From Embleya sp049739465 (lineage in GTDB: Bacteria > Actinomycetota > Actinomycetes > Streptomycetales > Streptomycetaceae), in the NCBI RefSeq assembly GCF_049739465.1, contig NZ_JBMHHY010000032.1, forward strand, positions 62,001 through 126,000: a DNA stretch of 64,000 bases, written 5' to 3'. Under the pieces are notes generated by a model. It was not told the origin of the DNA, did no database searches, and saw only the letters and a list, made by a program, of their open reading frames with translations. This document shows, in pieces, positions 41,468 to 52,173 of this stretch. Made by a program: the position numbers and the translations under genes. Position 1 is the stretch's first letter; the number at the start of each line of letters is the position of its first letter.

Positions 41468-43825
41468 CTACACGCGCGCCGCCCCCGACCGCCCGAGCAG
41501 CACCCACAGCAGGAACGGCCCGCCGAGCACCGTGCTGACCACGCCGACCGGAATCTCCGCGCCGTCCAGCACGATCCGCCCCAGCATGTCGGCGAGCACG
41601 ATCAGCATCGCGCCGACCAGCATCGAGCCCAGGATCGGCACCCGCAGCGGCCCGGCCAGTCGCCCGGCGATCACCGGCGCGGCCAGCGCGACGAAGCCCA
41701 CCGGCCCGCAGATCCCGACCGCGAGACCGGCCAGGCAGACCGCCGCGATCAGGCAGATCAGCCGGATCCGCCCCGGATCCACGCCGAGCGAGGCGGCCGT
41801 CGAGTCGTCGAAGCGCAACACGTCCAGCTTGCGACCGAGGGCGAGCGCGAGCGGGACCAGTACGGCGAGTCCGATCAGTACCGGCCAGGCCACGTCGTAG
41901 CCGCGCCCGTTCAGGCTGCCCGAGCTCCACACGTACAGCGCGCTCGCCGAATCGAGCGAGCGCCGCGACAACACCACCTGGGTGATCGCGGAGGCCAGTG
42001 CGGACAGCGCCAGGCCCACCACCAGGACCCGATACCCGCGCTGCCCCAACCCACCGGCCACGGCGGTGACCACCACGACGGCCACCAGCGCGCCGATCGG
42101 CCCGGCCCACCACGCGCCGAACGTGCCACTGGCACTGAACGTGACGGACAGCAGTACGGCCGCCGTCGCACCGTCGTTGACCCCGAGCAACTCCGGCGTG
42201 GCCAACCGGTTTCGGGCCAACGTCTGGGTCAGGCAACCGGCGACGCCGAGTGCGGCACCGGCCGCGGCACCGGCGATGATCCGGCCGAGCCGGAACTCCC
42301 GTACCAACAACACGTCGAAGTGGTCACCGCGACCGAAGATCGCGTCGAACGTGCGCACCAGGCCCAGTTCGCGCTGCCCGGAGTAGACGGACAGCACGAT
42401 CGCGCCGAGCAGCGCGGCGGCGAGCAAGGTCGTGGTCAGCAGCGCCCGACCGGGCAGCAGCAGGGACCACCGGCCCCGGCGCAGCACCAGGTGCTCGGGC
42501 AGGCTCCGCAACCGAACCGGCAGCCGGGCGGCGAGTCGGGAGGTGAGTCGGAAGGTGAGTCGGGACGTGGGTCGGGCGCCGAGTCGGGACGTGGGTCGGG
42601 CGGCCGGCCGGCCGCCGAGCCGGCTTCCGAGCGAGCGCCGCACGCGCCCGCCCCCGCCTCCGCCTCCGCCGACCGGTTGGGCACTGGGCGCATCCGTCAG
42701 TCCCAGCGCGCCCAATTTTTTCGACCGGACCACGCCGATCAGCAGCGGTGCGCCGATCAGCGCGACGATCACCGACACCGGCGCCTCGAACGGCCGGGCC
42801 ACCACGCGGGCTGCGATGTCGGCGGCGGTCAGTACGGCCGCGCCGATCAGCGCGGCGCAGCACAGCTGGGCCGGGATCCGCGGGCCGACCAGGGTGCGGG
42901 CGAGGAAGCCGGCGAGCAGGCCGAGGAAGGAGATCGGGCCGACCAGGGCAACCGCGGACGCGGTGAGCAGGGTCACGGACAGCGCGACCAGGGCCCGGGT
43001 CAGCGTCGGTCGGTGACCGAGCCCTCGGGCCAGATCGTCGCCGAGGACCAGCGCGGACAACGACCGGGAGACGAGCAGGGCGAGCACGAACCCGCCCGCG
43101 AGCACCGGCGCCAGGCTGCCCAGCGAATCGAACCCCTGGATGCCGGCCAGCGAACCGAGCACCCAGAAGCGGAACCGGTCGTACGCCTCGGCCGAGTTGA
43201 CGATCAGTACGTTGGTGATCCCGCCGAACGTCGCGCTCAGTGCCGCGCCCGCCAGGACCAGGCGCATCGGCGAACCGCCGCCACGCCGACCGGAGATCAG
43301 CAGGACGAGCAGCCCGGCCACCGCCGCGCCGGCGAACGCCCAGACCAGGTAGCCGTATCCGGTCTGCACGCCGACCAGGGTGATGCCCAGTACGACGCCG
43401 AGCGAGGCGCCCGCATTGACACCGAGCAGGCCGGTCTCGGCGAGCGGGTTGCGGGTGACCGTCTGGAGCAGGCAGCCGGCCGTCCCCAGCGCGGCGCCGG
43501 CGAGTAGCGCGGTGAGTGTACGTGGCAGGCGCAACTCCCGGATGACCAGGGTGAGATGGGTGTCGGAGCGGGCACCGTGCCGGTTGAACAGGTAGTCGAA
43601 CGCGCCGCCGACGCCGACCTCGCCGGCGCCCACCGAGAGGGAGACTCCGGCCAGTACCAACACGGTGGTGACCAGCACGATCGAGGTGATCAGGACGGTG
43701 CGCCGGCCGTGCGGATGCCTGGAGAGCGCGTCGGCGCGGTGGTCCGAGCGCGGCTCGGGCGTCGCGTCGGTCGGGCCGTCCGAAAGGCTCGCGGGGTTTC
43801 GCGGAATCGGCTGATGCACAGTCAT
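41468..43825 (-). CDS. Fused double FecCD ferri-siderophore permease
   Basis: 785 residues containing two complete FecCD permease units in one chain. Unit 1 (about residues 40-370) has RLPRTLTALLAGAALGTAG and NPLAETGLLGVNAGA. Unit 2 (about 455-780) has FRLGRIIAGAAAGAALGVAG and NRLATPELLGVNDGA. Each has the GPISFLGL/GPVGFVAL motif contacting the ATPase. Normally two genes encode these. The linker (about 375-450) is Gly- then Arg/Ser/Thr/Leu-rich and contains six tetrapeptide repeats from a 12-bp DNA repeat. It imports the ferric siderophore captured by the lipoprotein. No ABC ATPase gene is present in the window. The start codon lies within an iron box. Confidence 0.93.
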   Translation of the reverse strand: MTVHQPIPRNPASLSDGPTDATPEPRSDHRADALSRHPHGRRTVLITSIVLVTTVLVLAGVSLSVGAGEVGVGGAFDYLFNRHGARSDTHLTLVIRELRLPRTLTALLAGAALGTAGCLLQTVTRNPLAETGLLGVNAGASLGVVLGITLVGVQTGYGYLVWAFAGAAVAGLLVLLISGRRGGGSPMRLVLAGAALSATFGGITNVLIVNSAEAYDRFRFWVLGSLAGIQGFDSLGSLAPVLAGGFVLALLVSRSLSALVLGDDLARGLGHRPTLTRALVALSVTLLTASAVALVGPISFLGLLAGFLARTLVGPRIPAQLCCAALIGAAVLTAADIAARVVARPFEAPVSVIVALIGAPLLIGVVRSKKLGALGLTDAPSAQPVGGGGGGGGRVRRSLGSRLGGRPAARPTSRLGARPTSRLTFRLTSRLAARLPVRLRSLPEHLVLRRGRWSLLLPGRALLTTTLLAAALLGAIVLSVYSGQRELGLVRTFDAIFGRGDHFDVLLVREFRLGRIIAGAAAGAALGVAGCLTQTLARNRLATPELLGVNDGATAAVLLSVTFSASGTFGAWWAGPIGALVAVVVVTAVAGGLGQRGYRVLVVGLALSALASAITQVVLSRRSLDSASALYVWSSGSLNGRGYDVAWPVLIGLAVLVPLALALGRKLDVLRFDDSTAASLGVDPGRIRLICLIAAVCLAGLAVGICGPVGFVALAAPVIAGRLAGPLRVPILGSMLVGAMLIVLADMLGRIVLDGAEIPVGVVSTVLGGPFLLWVLLGRSGAARV
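42531..42602. repeat. Six 12-bp tandem units inside the permease linker
   Basis: Units of the form GTGAGTCGGGAC/GTGGGTCGGGCG run from 42531 to 42602, including a perfect 22-bp pair at 42557-42578 and 42581-42602. They are in frame and encode RPTS/RLGA/RLTF/RLTS/RLAA-type tetrapeptides. Confidence 0.85.
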
Positions 43826-43843
43826 AAGGGGAGGCTAACCTAA
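43825..43843 (-). promoter_or_regulatory. Iron box overlapping the permease start codon
   Basis: On the minus strand it begins with a perfect TTAGGTTAG half (43843 to 43835), then a weaker half; 15-16 of 19 positions match overall. It abuts the ATG at 43825, so the transcript would be leaderless or the true start is further in. Confidence 0.75.
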
Positions 43844-44038
43844 GTAGTCGGGGCTCTTCGAGGTGCGCTCCGGTGCTGCTTCGGGTGCGCTCGGGGTGTG
43901 TCGGTGAGGTGTGGGTGGGGTGCGGGCGAGGTGTGGGCGGGGCGTGGGTGCGGTGCGCGCGGCGGTGTTCGGCGGGCCGTGCGGTGGTGTTCGGCGGCCC
44001 GTGCGGGCGCCGGGCCGACATCGACCATCAGTATGAGG

Positions 44039-44057
44039 TTAGGTTAGGCTCACCTAA
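44039..44057 (+). promoter_or_regulatory. Iron box upstream of dhbA
   Basis: TTAGGTTAGGCTCACCTAA matches the DmdR/IdeR consensus at 18 of 19 positions, 39 bases before the dhbA start. It is the strongest iron box in the window and should control the whole dhbACE-B-ArCP operon. Confidence 0.92.
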
Positions 44058-44095
44058 ATCCCGATCCGGGGGTTGTGTTCGCCGAGGGGAATTTC

Positions 44096-44893
44096 GTGCA
44101 CCCATCAGACCTCGCCGGCCGCGTCGCGGTGGTCACCGGCGCCGCCCAGGGCATCGGCGCCGCCGTGGTCCGCGGGCTCCTCGAGCACGGCGCGACCGTT
44201 GCCGCCACCGACCGCGATCCGGTCGCCCTCAAGACCTTCACGAGCCTGCAGAGCCGCACGGCGAACGCCGACACCGGCACGGTGCTCGCCTATCCGCTCG
44301 ACGTCACCGACGGCCCGGCGGTCACCGCCACGATGTCCGCGATCGAGCGGCACGTGGGCCCGATCGACATCCTGGTCAACGTCGCCGGTGTGCTGCACAC
44401 CTCGCCGGTGACCGAACTCACCGACCGGGCCTGGGCCGACACCTTCGCGGTGAACAGCACCGGGGTCTTCCACACGAGTCGGGCCGTGGCCGGTCCGATG
44501 GCCGAGCGTGGTTCCGGCAACATCGTCACGGTCGGGTCCAACGCGGCGGGCATCCCGCGCACCGGCATGGCGGCGTACGCGGCATCCAAGGCCGCCGCCA
44601 CAATGTTCACTCTGTGTTTGGGTTTGGAACTGGCGCGTAACGGCGTGCGCTGTAATGTGGTATCGCCCGGCTCCACGAACACCCCTATGCAGCACGCCCT
44701 TTGGACCGACGACGACGCGCCGCGACGGGTGCTCGACGGCGACCTGGCGAGCTACCGCACCGGGATTCCGCTGGGTCGCCTCGCCGAGCCCGCCGACATC
44801 GCCGAGGCGGTGCTGTTCCTCGTCTCGGACCGGGCCCGACACATCACCATGCACAACATGTACGTCGACGGCGGCGCGACGCTGCACGTCTGA
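44096..44893 (+). CDS. dhbA: 2,3-dihydro-2,3-dihydroxybenzoate dehydrogenase
   Basis: 265 residues from the GTG at 44096, chosen because GAGGGG lies just upstream; a GTG at 44075 is in frame. SDR fold: TGAAQGIG at residues 14-21, NVAGV at 95-99, Ser148, Tyr161 and Lys165 (YAASK). The ending ARHITMHNMYVDGGATLHV is the EntA/DhbA pattern. It oxidises 2,3-diDHB to 2,3-dihydroxybenzoate with NAD. First gene of the iron-controlled catechol operon. A 309-base gap with no gene separates it from dhbC; the two may still be co-transcribed. Confidence 0.93.
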   Translation: MHPSDLAGRVAVVTGAAQGIGAAVVRGLLEHGATVAATDRDPVALKTFTSLQSRTANADTGTVLAYPLDVTDGPAVTATMSAIERHVGPIDILVNVAGVLHTSPVTELTDRAWADTFAVNSTGVFHTSRAVAGPMAERGSGNIVTVGSNAAGIPRTGMAAYAASKAAATMFTLCLGLELARNGVRCNVVSPGSTNTPMQHALWTDDDAPRRVLDGDLASYRTGIPLGRLAEPADIAEAVLFLVSDRARHITMHNMYVDGGATLHV

Positions 44894-45099
44894 CGGATCG
44901 CCAACATCCGCGCCGCACCCGGCCGGTAGCCCTCTTCGGCCGGCACCCTCCGCCCGACGCGGCGGACCGACCTCGCCCGCACAGGCCGCACTTCGCCGGA
45001 CACGTTACGGATCCGGACGCCCCGACCCGGCCGAACGACCGAGACACCCGCGCACGACGGCGCATGACCGCGCGGTGCCACCGAATCGACCGAACTGCC

Positions 45100-45177
45100 G
45101 CACCAGCCCGAGTCGCACGTACTCCGCACCACCCGAACCCGCGCACCACCCCGAGTCGCACGTACTCCGCACCACCC
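45100..45177. repeat. Two 35-bp direct repeats upstream of dhbC
   Basis: GCACCA(G/C)CCCGAGTCGCACG continues to CACCACCC in both copies (45100-45134 and 45143-45177), with one mismatch over 35 bases and a 43-base period. The second copy ends 11 bases before the AAAGGAG ribosome site of dhbC. The rest of the 44894-45202 gap is Pro/Arg-like GC-rich sequence without a gene. Confidence 0.85.
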
Positions 45178-45202
45178 CGCCGGAGAATCAAAGGAGCCTC
45201 AG

Positions 45203-46455
45203 GTGACCACCCCAGAAGCCACCGGCCTCGCCACAGTCGGCGCGGCGACCGCGCTGCTCGACGCCTACCGGCCCGGCAGCGCGCGCTTCTTCGCCTCGCC
45301 CACCCGCACCCTGCTCGCCCACGGCGCCCAGGCCGAAGTCCCCGACGACACGCGGCCGTTGACCGAACGGGTGACGCATACCCTGGCCGCCGCGAGTCCG
45401 GTCGGCGGGCGGGCCCCGATCGTGCTCGGCGCGGTGCCGTTCGACCAGACCGGACGCGCCGCCCTGGTGGTCCCCGACGCGATCACGTGGGGACCGCCGC
45501 TGGCCGCCGACCCGCTGATCGCGCTGGCCGCGCCGGCGCCGCCCGCGACCGCGTGGGACGTTCGGCCCGTACCCGCGCCCGACGTGTACCGCGCGGGCGT
45601 CGCCGAGGCGGTCCGCCGAATACGCGCCGGGGCACTGGACAAGGTGGTCCTCGCCCGCACCCTGGAACTGCGCTCGGCCGACCCGTCGAACCTGCCGCTG
45701 CTGCTGCAACGCCTGGCCCGGCGCGACCCGCGCGGCTATACCTTCGCGGTCCCGGGAACAGCCCCTGGCCGCACACTGATCGGCGCCAGCCCCGAACTTC
45801 TGGTCTCCCGCACCGCCGGCCGCGTGGTGGCCAACCCGCTGGCCGGATCGGCCAGGCGCAGCGCGGATCTGGCCGAGGACGTACGCCGCGCGATGGCCCT
45901 GCTCGAATCCGAGAAGGACCTGCACGAACACGCCGTCGTGGTGGCCGCGGTACGCGCCGCGCTCGCTCCGCACTGCGCCACGCTGGACGTCCCCGATCGG
46001 CCCACCCTGGTCTGCACGGCCGCGATGTGGCACCTGTCCACCACCGTGACCGGCACCGTACACGCGGAAAACCCGGCCTCCGCCCTGGAGTTGGCCTGTG
46101 CACTGCATCCGACCCCGGCCGTCTGCGGCACCCCGGCCGGCACCGCGCGGCAAACCATCGCCGATCTCGAACCGTTCGACCGCGGCCTGTACACCGGCAT
46201 GGTCGGCTGGGGCGACGCGGACGGCGACGGCGAATGGGTGGTGACCATCCGGTGCGCCGAGGCGGATGCGGACACGCTGCGCCTGTACGCGGGCGCCGGG
46301 ATCGTGGCAGCCTCCTCGCCGGAGGCGGAAACCGCCGAGACGGAAGCCAAGTTCCGTACCTTTCTGCACGCGGTGACGGATGATCAGGCTGCGCCGACCG
46401 GGCCGATCCCGGCGGCGGCTGCTGCTGCCGCCGAGCAGAGCGTGGCGGGTCGGCG

Positions 46456-46459
<4 letters not shown>
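45203..46459 (+). CDS. dhbC: Isochorismate synthase
   Basis: 418 residues from a GTG at 45203 with AAAGGAG upstream. Chorismate-binding motifs: LDKVVLARTLEL, GASPELLVSR, NPLAGSARR, SEKDLHEHAVVVAAVR, HPTPAVCGTPAG and YTGMVGWGDADGDGEWVVTIRCAE. The Lys in DKVVLAR and acidic metal ligands are in place. It converts chorismate to isochorismate, the first step to 2,3-DHB. The C-terminal 20 residues are Ala-rich. The stop overlaps the dhbE start by ATGA. Confidence 0.95.
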
Positions 46460-48198
<1,739 letters not shown>

Positions 48199-48233
48199 GC
48201 GGGGTCACCGATCAGACCTACCTTTACGTTCCT

Positions 48234-48321
48234 CCCTGATCCGTCCCTCATCCGTCCCTGATCCGTCCCTGATCCGTCCCTGATCCGTCCCTGATCCGTC
48301 CCTGATCCGTCCCTCATCCCT
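48234..48321. repeat. Eight 11-bp tandem repeats between dhbE and dhbB
   Basis: CCCTGATCCGT units run from 48234 to 48310, seven full copies with one CCCTCATCCGT variant, then a degenerate CCCTCATCCCT. Pyrimidine-rich drift continues to 48350. Eleven bases is about one helical turn, so the units lie on one face of the DNA. The array sits in the 161-bp spacer before the dhbB ribosome site. Confidence 0.92.
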
Positions 48322-48359
48322 TCCTCTTCCCTATCCCTCCATCTCCCTGAAAGGCCGTC

Positions 48360-49007
48360 ATGGCGCTGCCGAGGATCGCTCCCTACCCGATGCCGGACGC
48401 ATCGGACCTGCCGACGAACCGGGTGGACTGGAGTGTCGACCCGGCGCGGGCCGTGTTGCTCGTGCACGACCTCCAGAACTACTTCCTCTCGGCGTTCCAA
48501 CCGCTCACCTCGCCGGTGACCGAACTGCTCGCAAACGTCGCCTACTTGAAGGCCGAGTGCGATCGGCTCGGCGTACCGGTGGTCTACTCCGCGCAGCCCG
48601 GTGGCCAGACCGCCGAACAGCGTGGCCTGCAACAGGACTTCTGGGGCCCGGGCCTCCCGGACGACCCGCACGCGGCGGCCATCGCGCCGGCCGTGGCGCC
48701 GGGTCCGGCCGACACGGTGCTGACGAAGTGGAAGTACAGCGCCTTCGTCCGCACCGAACTGCGCGAGTGGATGCGCGAACACGGGCGCGACCAACTGGTG
48801 ATCGTCGGGGTGTACGCGCACATCGGCGTGATGACCACCGCGTGCGACGCGTGGATGCAGGACATCCAGGCCTTCGTGGTGGGCGACGCGGTGGCCGACT
48901 TCACCTCCGACAACCACCGGATGGCACTGGACTGGGCCGCCGCGAACTGCGCGGTGGTCACCGACACGAAGTCCCTCTTCACGGGAAAGCAGGCGGTCCG
49001 GTCATGA
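48360..49007 (+). CDS. dhbB: Isochorismatase (stand-alone)
   Basis: 215 residues with an ATG at 48360. The isochorismatase fold shows VLLVHDLQNYFL (catalytic Asp), LTKWKYSAF (catalytic Lys) and GVYAHIGVMTTACDAWMQDI, the EntB-type signature. It hydrolyses isochorismate to 2,3-dihydro-2,3-dihydroxybenzoate and pyruvate. EntB and DhbB normally end in an aryl carrier domain of about 75 residues; here the protein stops before it and the carrier is the next gene, overlapping by ATGA. It follows dhbE across the 11-bp repeat array. Confidence 0.93.
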   Translation: MALPRIAPYPMPDASDLPTNRVDWSVDPARAVLLVHDLQNYFLSAFQPLTSPVTELLANVAYLKAECDRLGVPVVYSAQPGGQTAEQRGLQQDFWGPGLPDDPHAAAIAPAVAPGPADTVLTKWKYSAFVRTELREWMREHGRDQLVIVGVYAHIGVMTTACDAWMQDIQAFVVGDAVADFTSDNHRMALDWAAANCAVVTDTKSLFTGKQAVRS

Positions 49008-49240
49008 CCTCGACGCTGACCCTCGACCTGATTCGCGCCGACGTCGCCGAGATCCTCGGCGAGGATCCGACGGAGATCCCCGCCGACGAGAACCTGGTCG
49101 ACTACGGGCTCGACTCGGTCCGGGTGATGGCCCTGATCGAACGCTGGTCCCGCGAACACGGCGTGACGGTCGACTTCGCGGACCTGGCGGAGCGGCCGAC
49201 GTTGGAGGGATGGGCGGAACTCGTCGCGTCGCGGGGGTAG
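49004..49240 (+). CDS. Free-standing aryl carrier protein
   Basis: 78 residues, four-helix carrier fold with the phosphopantetheine Ser in YGLDSVRVM (about residue 38). The C-terminal FADLAERPTLEGWAELV matches the ArCP part of EntB/DhbB. It would carry the DHB thioester from DhbE to C1 of the NRPS. It is translationally coupled to the isochorismatase. Splitting of DhbB into two proteins seems real, since both ends are intact. Confidence 0.92.
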   Translation: MTSTLTLDLIRADVAEILGEDPTEIPADENLVDYGLDSVRVMALIERWSREHGVTVDFADLAERPTLEGWAELVASRG

Positions 49241-49261
49241 TTCATGACCGTTGCCGCATGA

Positions 49262-51961
49262 TCAGTCCCCGGTGGTGAGGGCCGCGAGCAGGCGGCGGGC
49301 CTCCGTTTTGCTGCGGGAACTGCCTGGGGTGGCTGCTTCTTGGAGGCCGGGGATGTGGTCCTTGGCGTTGGTTTTGCCGGCTACGTGGACCGCCAGTTCG
49401 AGGAGGTCGGCGTGCCGGGTGGGGGGTTGGGGAGCCGCGAGGGTGTGGGGGAGGGCGGCGCGTAGGAGGGACCAGATCTGCGGCGCGGCGCCCGCGTCGG
49501 CTAGGTCGCGCAGGTGCTGGACGATGCGCGTCAGGGTCAACTCGTCCTGGGCTGCCAGGTGGCCCAGGGTGTCGCCGAGCAGGGTGCCGTCCAGTTGGTC
49601 GCGGGCGGCCAGGATGGACAGGGCGTCGGCGGCGTGGGTGCGGTCGGTATGGTCTCGGGCGTTCAGGCCGTGGGCCAGGGCGAGGGTGAGGCCCGCGCCG
49701 ATCGGGCCGTCTGCGCCGGCGAGCATGGGCAGCAGACGGCCGTCACCTCGGCCGGCCAGGGTGCGGTGGGCGAACTGGGGGACCAGGTGGGCGGCGATCA
49801 GGTCTCGGTCCGCGGGCAGGAACGAGGGTAGGCAGGGGGCCCAGTACGTCGTGGGATGACCGCGATAGCCGTCCGGGAGCCACTGTTCCGGCGTGGTCAG
49901 CCCGAGGCGGCTGCCGGTGGGCACGATCGCGAGGGTGGCCGTCACCGGTTGGCGGAGACGGTAGCCGTGGCGGCCCCGGTCGGTGGTCCGGCGTACGAGC
50001 CGGCCCGGGTCGGCGGCCGGGGTGTGGCCGGTGGCCAGGCGGTGGGCCGCGCGGATGGCGGATGGGGTGCCCAACGAGGCTGCCTGCTCGGCGAGTTCCG
50101 GTTCCGGTGGGATCGGGAGTCGGCGCAGGGCGTGTTCCAGGTCGAACGGCCAGGGGTCGCGGCCTTGGGCTGCCGCTCGGGCAAGTCGGGCGACGAGTAC
50201 GGATGGGTCGATCAGGCCGTTGGTGTGGGTGGGTTCGGAAAGCAGTTCCGGGCCGGGGGCGTAGGCCAGGCCGATAGCGATCGCGCGTAGGCGGCGGGGG
50301 TAGATCTCGTGTAGCGGGGCCGACTTCGGGCGTTTGACGAGCGCTCGCCAGTGGTGGTCGCCTGGGGTCGGATCGGCGCCGGGGTAGGAGGCGCCGAGGG
50401 CGCCTCGGGCCGGGGCGGACGCCGCCGCGACGACGAGCATCAACTCGTTGTGGTAGTAGTCGAACTGCCGGTAGGGATCGTCGCCGGGGTGCCAGGCGGG
50501 GAATTCGGTGGGCAGGAACGGGTCTCGCGCGAAGATCGGCGCCAGGGCGCTACGCAGCTCGGTCCGGTCGGCAGTGCCGAATGTGACGAGGGCCGCGAGT
50601 ATGCGCTCGACCGCGACCGGGTCGAGTTCGGCGGCGAATCGGCGGCGCAGTAGGGCGATTTCGGCGGCCAACTCGGCGACATCCACGATGGGCGGTGGCA
50701 TCGGTTCGGGGGCGAAGGAGGCGAACGGGGTTAAAGGGGTGAAGGGGGTGAACTCGGGTGGCGGCGGGGGTTCCGGGCTGGGCACTCCGACTCCGGCATT
50801 GCCGCCGAGGCGGCTCCGCTGGTCGGCGGGCAAATCCCGGGCAGCGGTGGCGAGTTGGGCGCGGCTGCGGTGATCCGCGTAGCCGAGCCAGTGCAGCGCT
50901 GATGACACCGCGCGGCGCTGGAGGTCGGCCGCCTGTTGACCGAATGCGAGCGCGAGGATCGGCAGGACCGCCGGGGCGCACGCGGCGGGATCGCGGGCGA
51001 TCACCGTGTCCAACCAGGTCAGCGCGCCGCGTACGAGCTTCTTCTCGGTCCGGGTGAAGACGGCACCGGCGGCGTCGAGGACCACCGGGAACGGGAGTCG
51101 GCCGGCGCGATCGGCGCGGATCAGGGCGGTCAGCGCGACGCCGGCGACCGGGCCCGGGGCCATCGTCAGCATGACCACCAATTCCCGCGCGTGTAGCGCT
51201 GTTTCGTCCGGGGTCGGTTCGAGCGCGGTGAACACCCGCAGATATCCGGTGAGTTCGCCCGGTCGGCCAGGTCGGCCGAGCCGGCCGACGCAGGCGGTCA
51301 GCACATCCGCCCGGTCGACCTGCCCCTCGGCGATCAACAGCGGGAAGGTGTCCGGCCAGGACGACCACCGGCCGAAGACCGCGCCGACGCCGTCCACTTC
51401 GAACAGGCGCAGGAGCAGCGCGGCGCCCTGCTCGTGGTTCCGGCGTAGCCGGAGGCCGGCCGGTGAAGTGCCGCCGGGCTGCGGCGCGCGTAGCCAGGCC
51501 AGTACGTACCCGTTGCTGAGCGGCGGGGGAGTGCCGGTGGCCACGGCGAGGGCCTCGACCAGCAGGTATCGATCGTGCGCCCCCGGCCGCCGGGTCGGCA
51601 GTCGCTCGGCCAACCGCGCCATCAGGGTCGGCAGCCAGTTCGGCGCCCGGTCGCGCAACGCGGCCATGACCAATGCGACGGCGTAGTCATCGGTGTATAC
51701 GTTCGGTGTCCAGGTGGAGCCCATCCGATTTCGCCCCAACCACGCGGCGAGCGGCGTGGCCCCTGGGAGCAGCGCCGCGCCCGCGACGGCCAACGCGGTC
51801 ATCCGGGGCCGGACGCCGTTCGCCCGCTCGGCCCGCTCGTAGGCGACGAGCGGCCCGGCGAGCGCCTTCCGCTCGGCGGCGTCAAGCCCACGCAACGCGG
51901 CCTCGACCCGGGCGGCATCCCCGGCATCGATCAACTCGCGCAGCAAGGCCCACTCGGTCAT
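49262..51961 (-). CDS. DUF6493 protein of unknown function
   Basis: 899 residues from the ATG at 51961; a GTG three bases upstream is equally possible. The protein is Ala/Leu/Arg-rich and helical, consistent with HEAT/ARM-like repeats. A Pro/Phe-rich hinge is near residue 400 (PPPPPEFTPFTPLTPFASF). The second half includes WLPDGYRGHPTTYWAPCLPSFLPADRDL. It fits the DUF6493 family of streptomycetes. No function is known. The stop is 21 bases from the ArCP stop and the genes converge. It is monocistronic. Confidence 0.65.
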   Translation of the reverse strand: MTEWALLRELIDAGDAARVEAALRGLDAAERKALAGPLVAYERAERANGVRPRMTALAVAGAALLPGATPLAAWLGRNRMGSTWTPNVYTDDYAVALVMAALRDRAPNWLPTLMARLAERLPTRRPGAHDRYLLVEALAVATGTPPPLSNGYVLAWLRAPQPGGTSPAGLRLRRNHEQGAALLLRLFEVDGVGAVFGRWSSWPDTFPLLIAEGQVDRADVLTACVGRLGRPGRPGELTGYLRVFTALEPTPDETALHARELVVMLTMAPGPVAGVALTALIRADRAGRLPFPVVLDAAGAVFTRTEKKLVRGALTWLDTVIARDPAACAPAVLPILALAFGQQAADLQRRAVSSALHWLGYADHRSRAQLATAARDLPADQRSRLGGNAGVGVPSPEPPPPPEFTPFTPLTPFASFAPEPMPPPIVDVAELAAEIALLRRRFAAELDPVAVERILAALVTFGTADRTELRSALAPIFARDPFLPTEFPAWHPGDDPYRQFDYYHNELMLVVAAASAPARGALGASYPGADPTPGDHHWRALVKRPKSAPLHEIYPRRLRAIAIGLAYAPGPELLSEPTHTNGLIDPSVLVARLARAAAQGRDPWPFDLEHALRRLPIPPEPELAEQAASLGTPSAIRAAHRLATGHTPAADPGRLVRRTTDRGRHGYRLRQPVTATLAIVPTGSRLGLTTPEQWLPDGYRGHPTTYWAPCLPSFLPADRDLIAAHLVPQFAHRTLAGRGDGRLLPMLAGADGPIGAGLTLALAHGLNARDHTDRTHAADALSILAARDQLDGTLLGDTLGHLAAQDELTLTRIVQHLRDLADAGAAPQIWSLLRAALPHTLAAPQPPTRHADLLELAVHVAGKTNAKDHIPGLQEAATPGSSRSKTEARRLLAALTTGD

Positions 51962-52173
51962 CACGCCTCACCCTTCGGCCCGCCGCCGCGCGGGTACGCG
52001 ACCGGCACACCGTGCCGGCGACGGAACCGTCCCCGGCACCCACAGCGCAGCGGGACCAGGACCGGTCCGGCGGATCATAGCGGCTTCGGAGATCCACTCC
52101 GAGCGATGGAACAGGTGGGAGCCGGCGCAAAATGCCTCGACATCGGTCACGGTAATCGGGGAGGCTTCGCGCG

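Noticed and set aside
48234..48321. Repeat array considered as CRISPR
   Set aside because: Units are 11 bp with no spacers and no cas genes; it is a simple tandem repeat.
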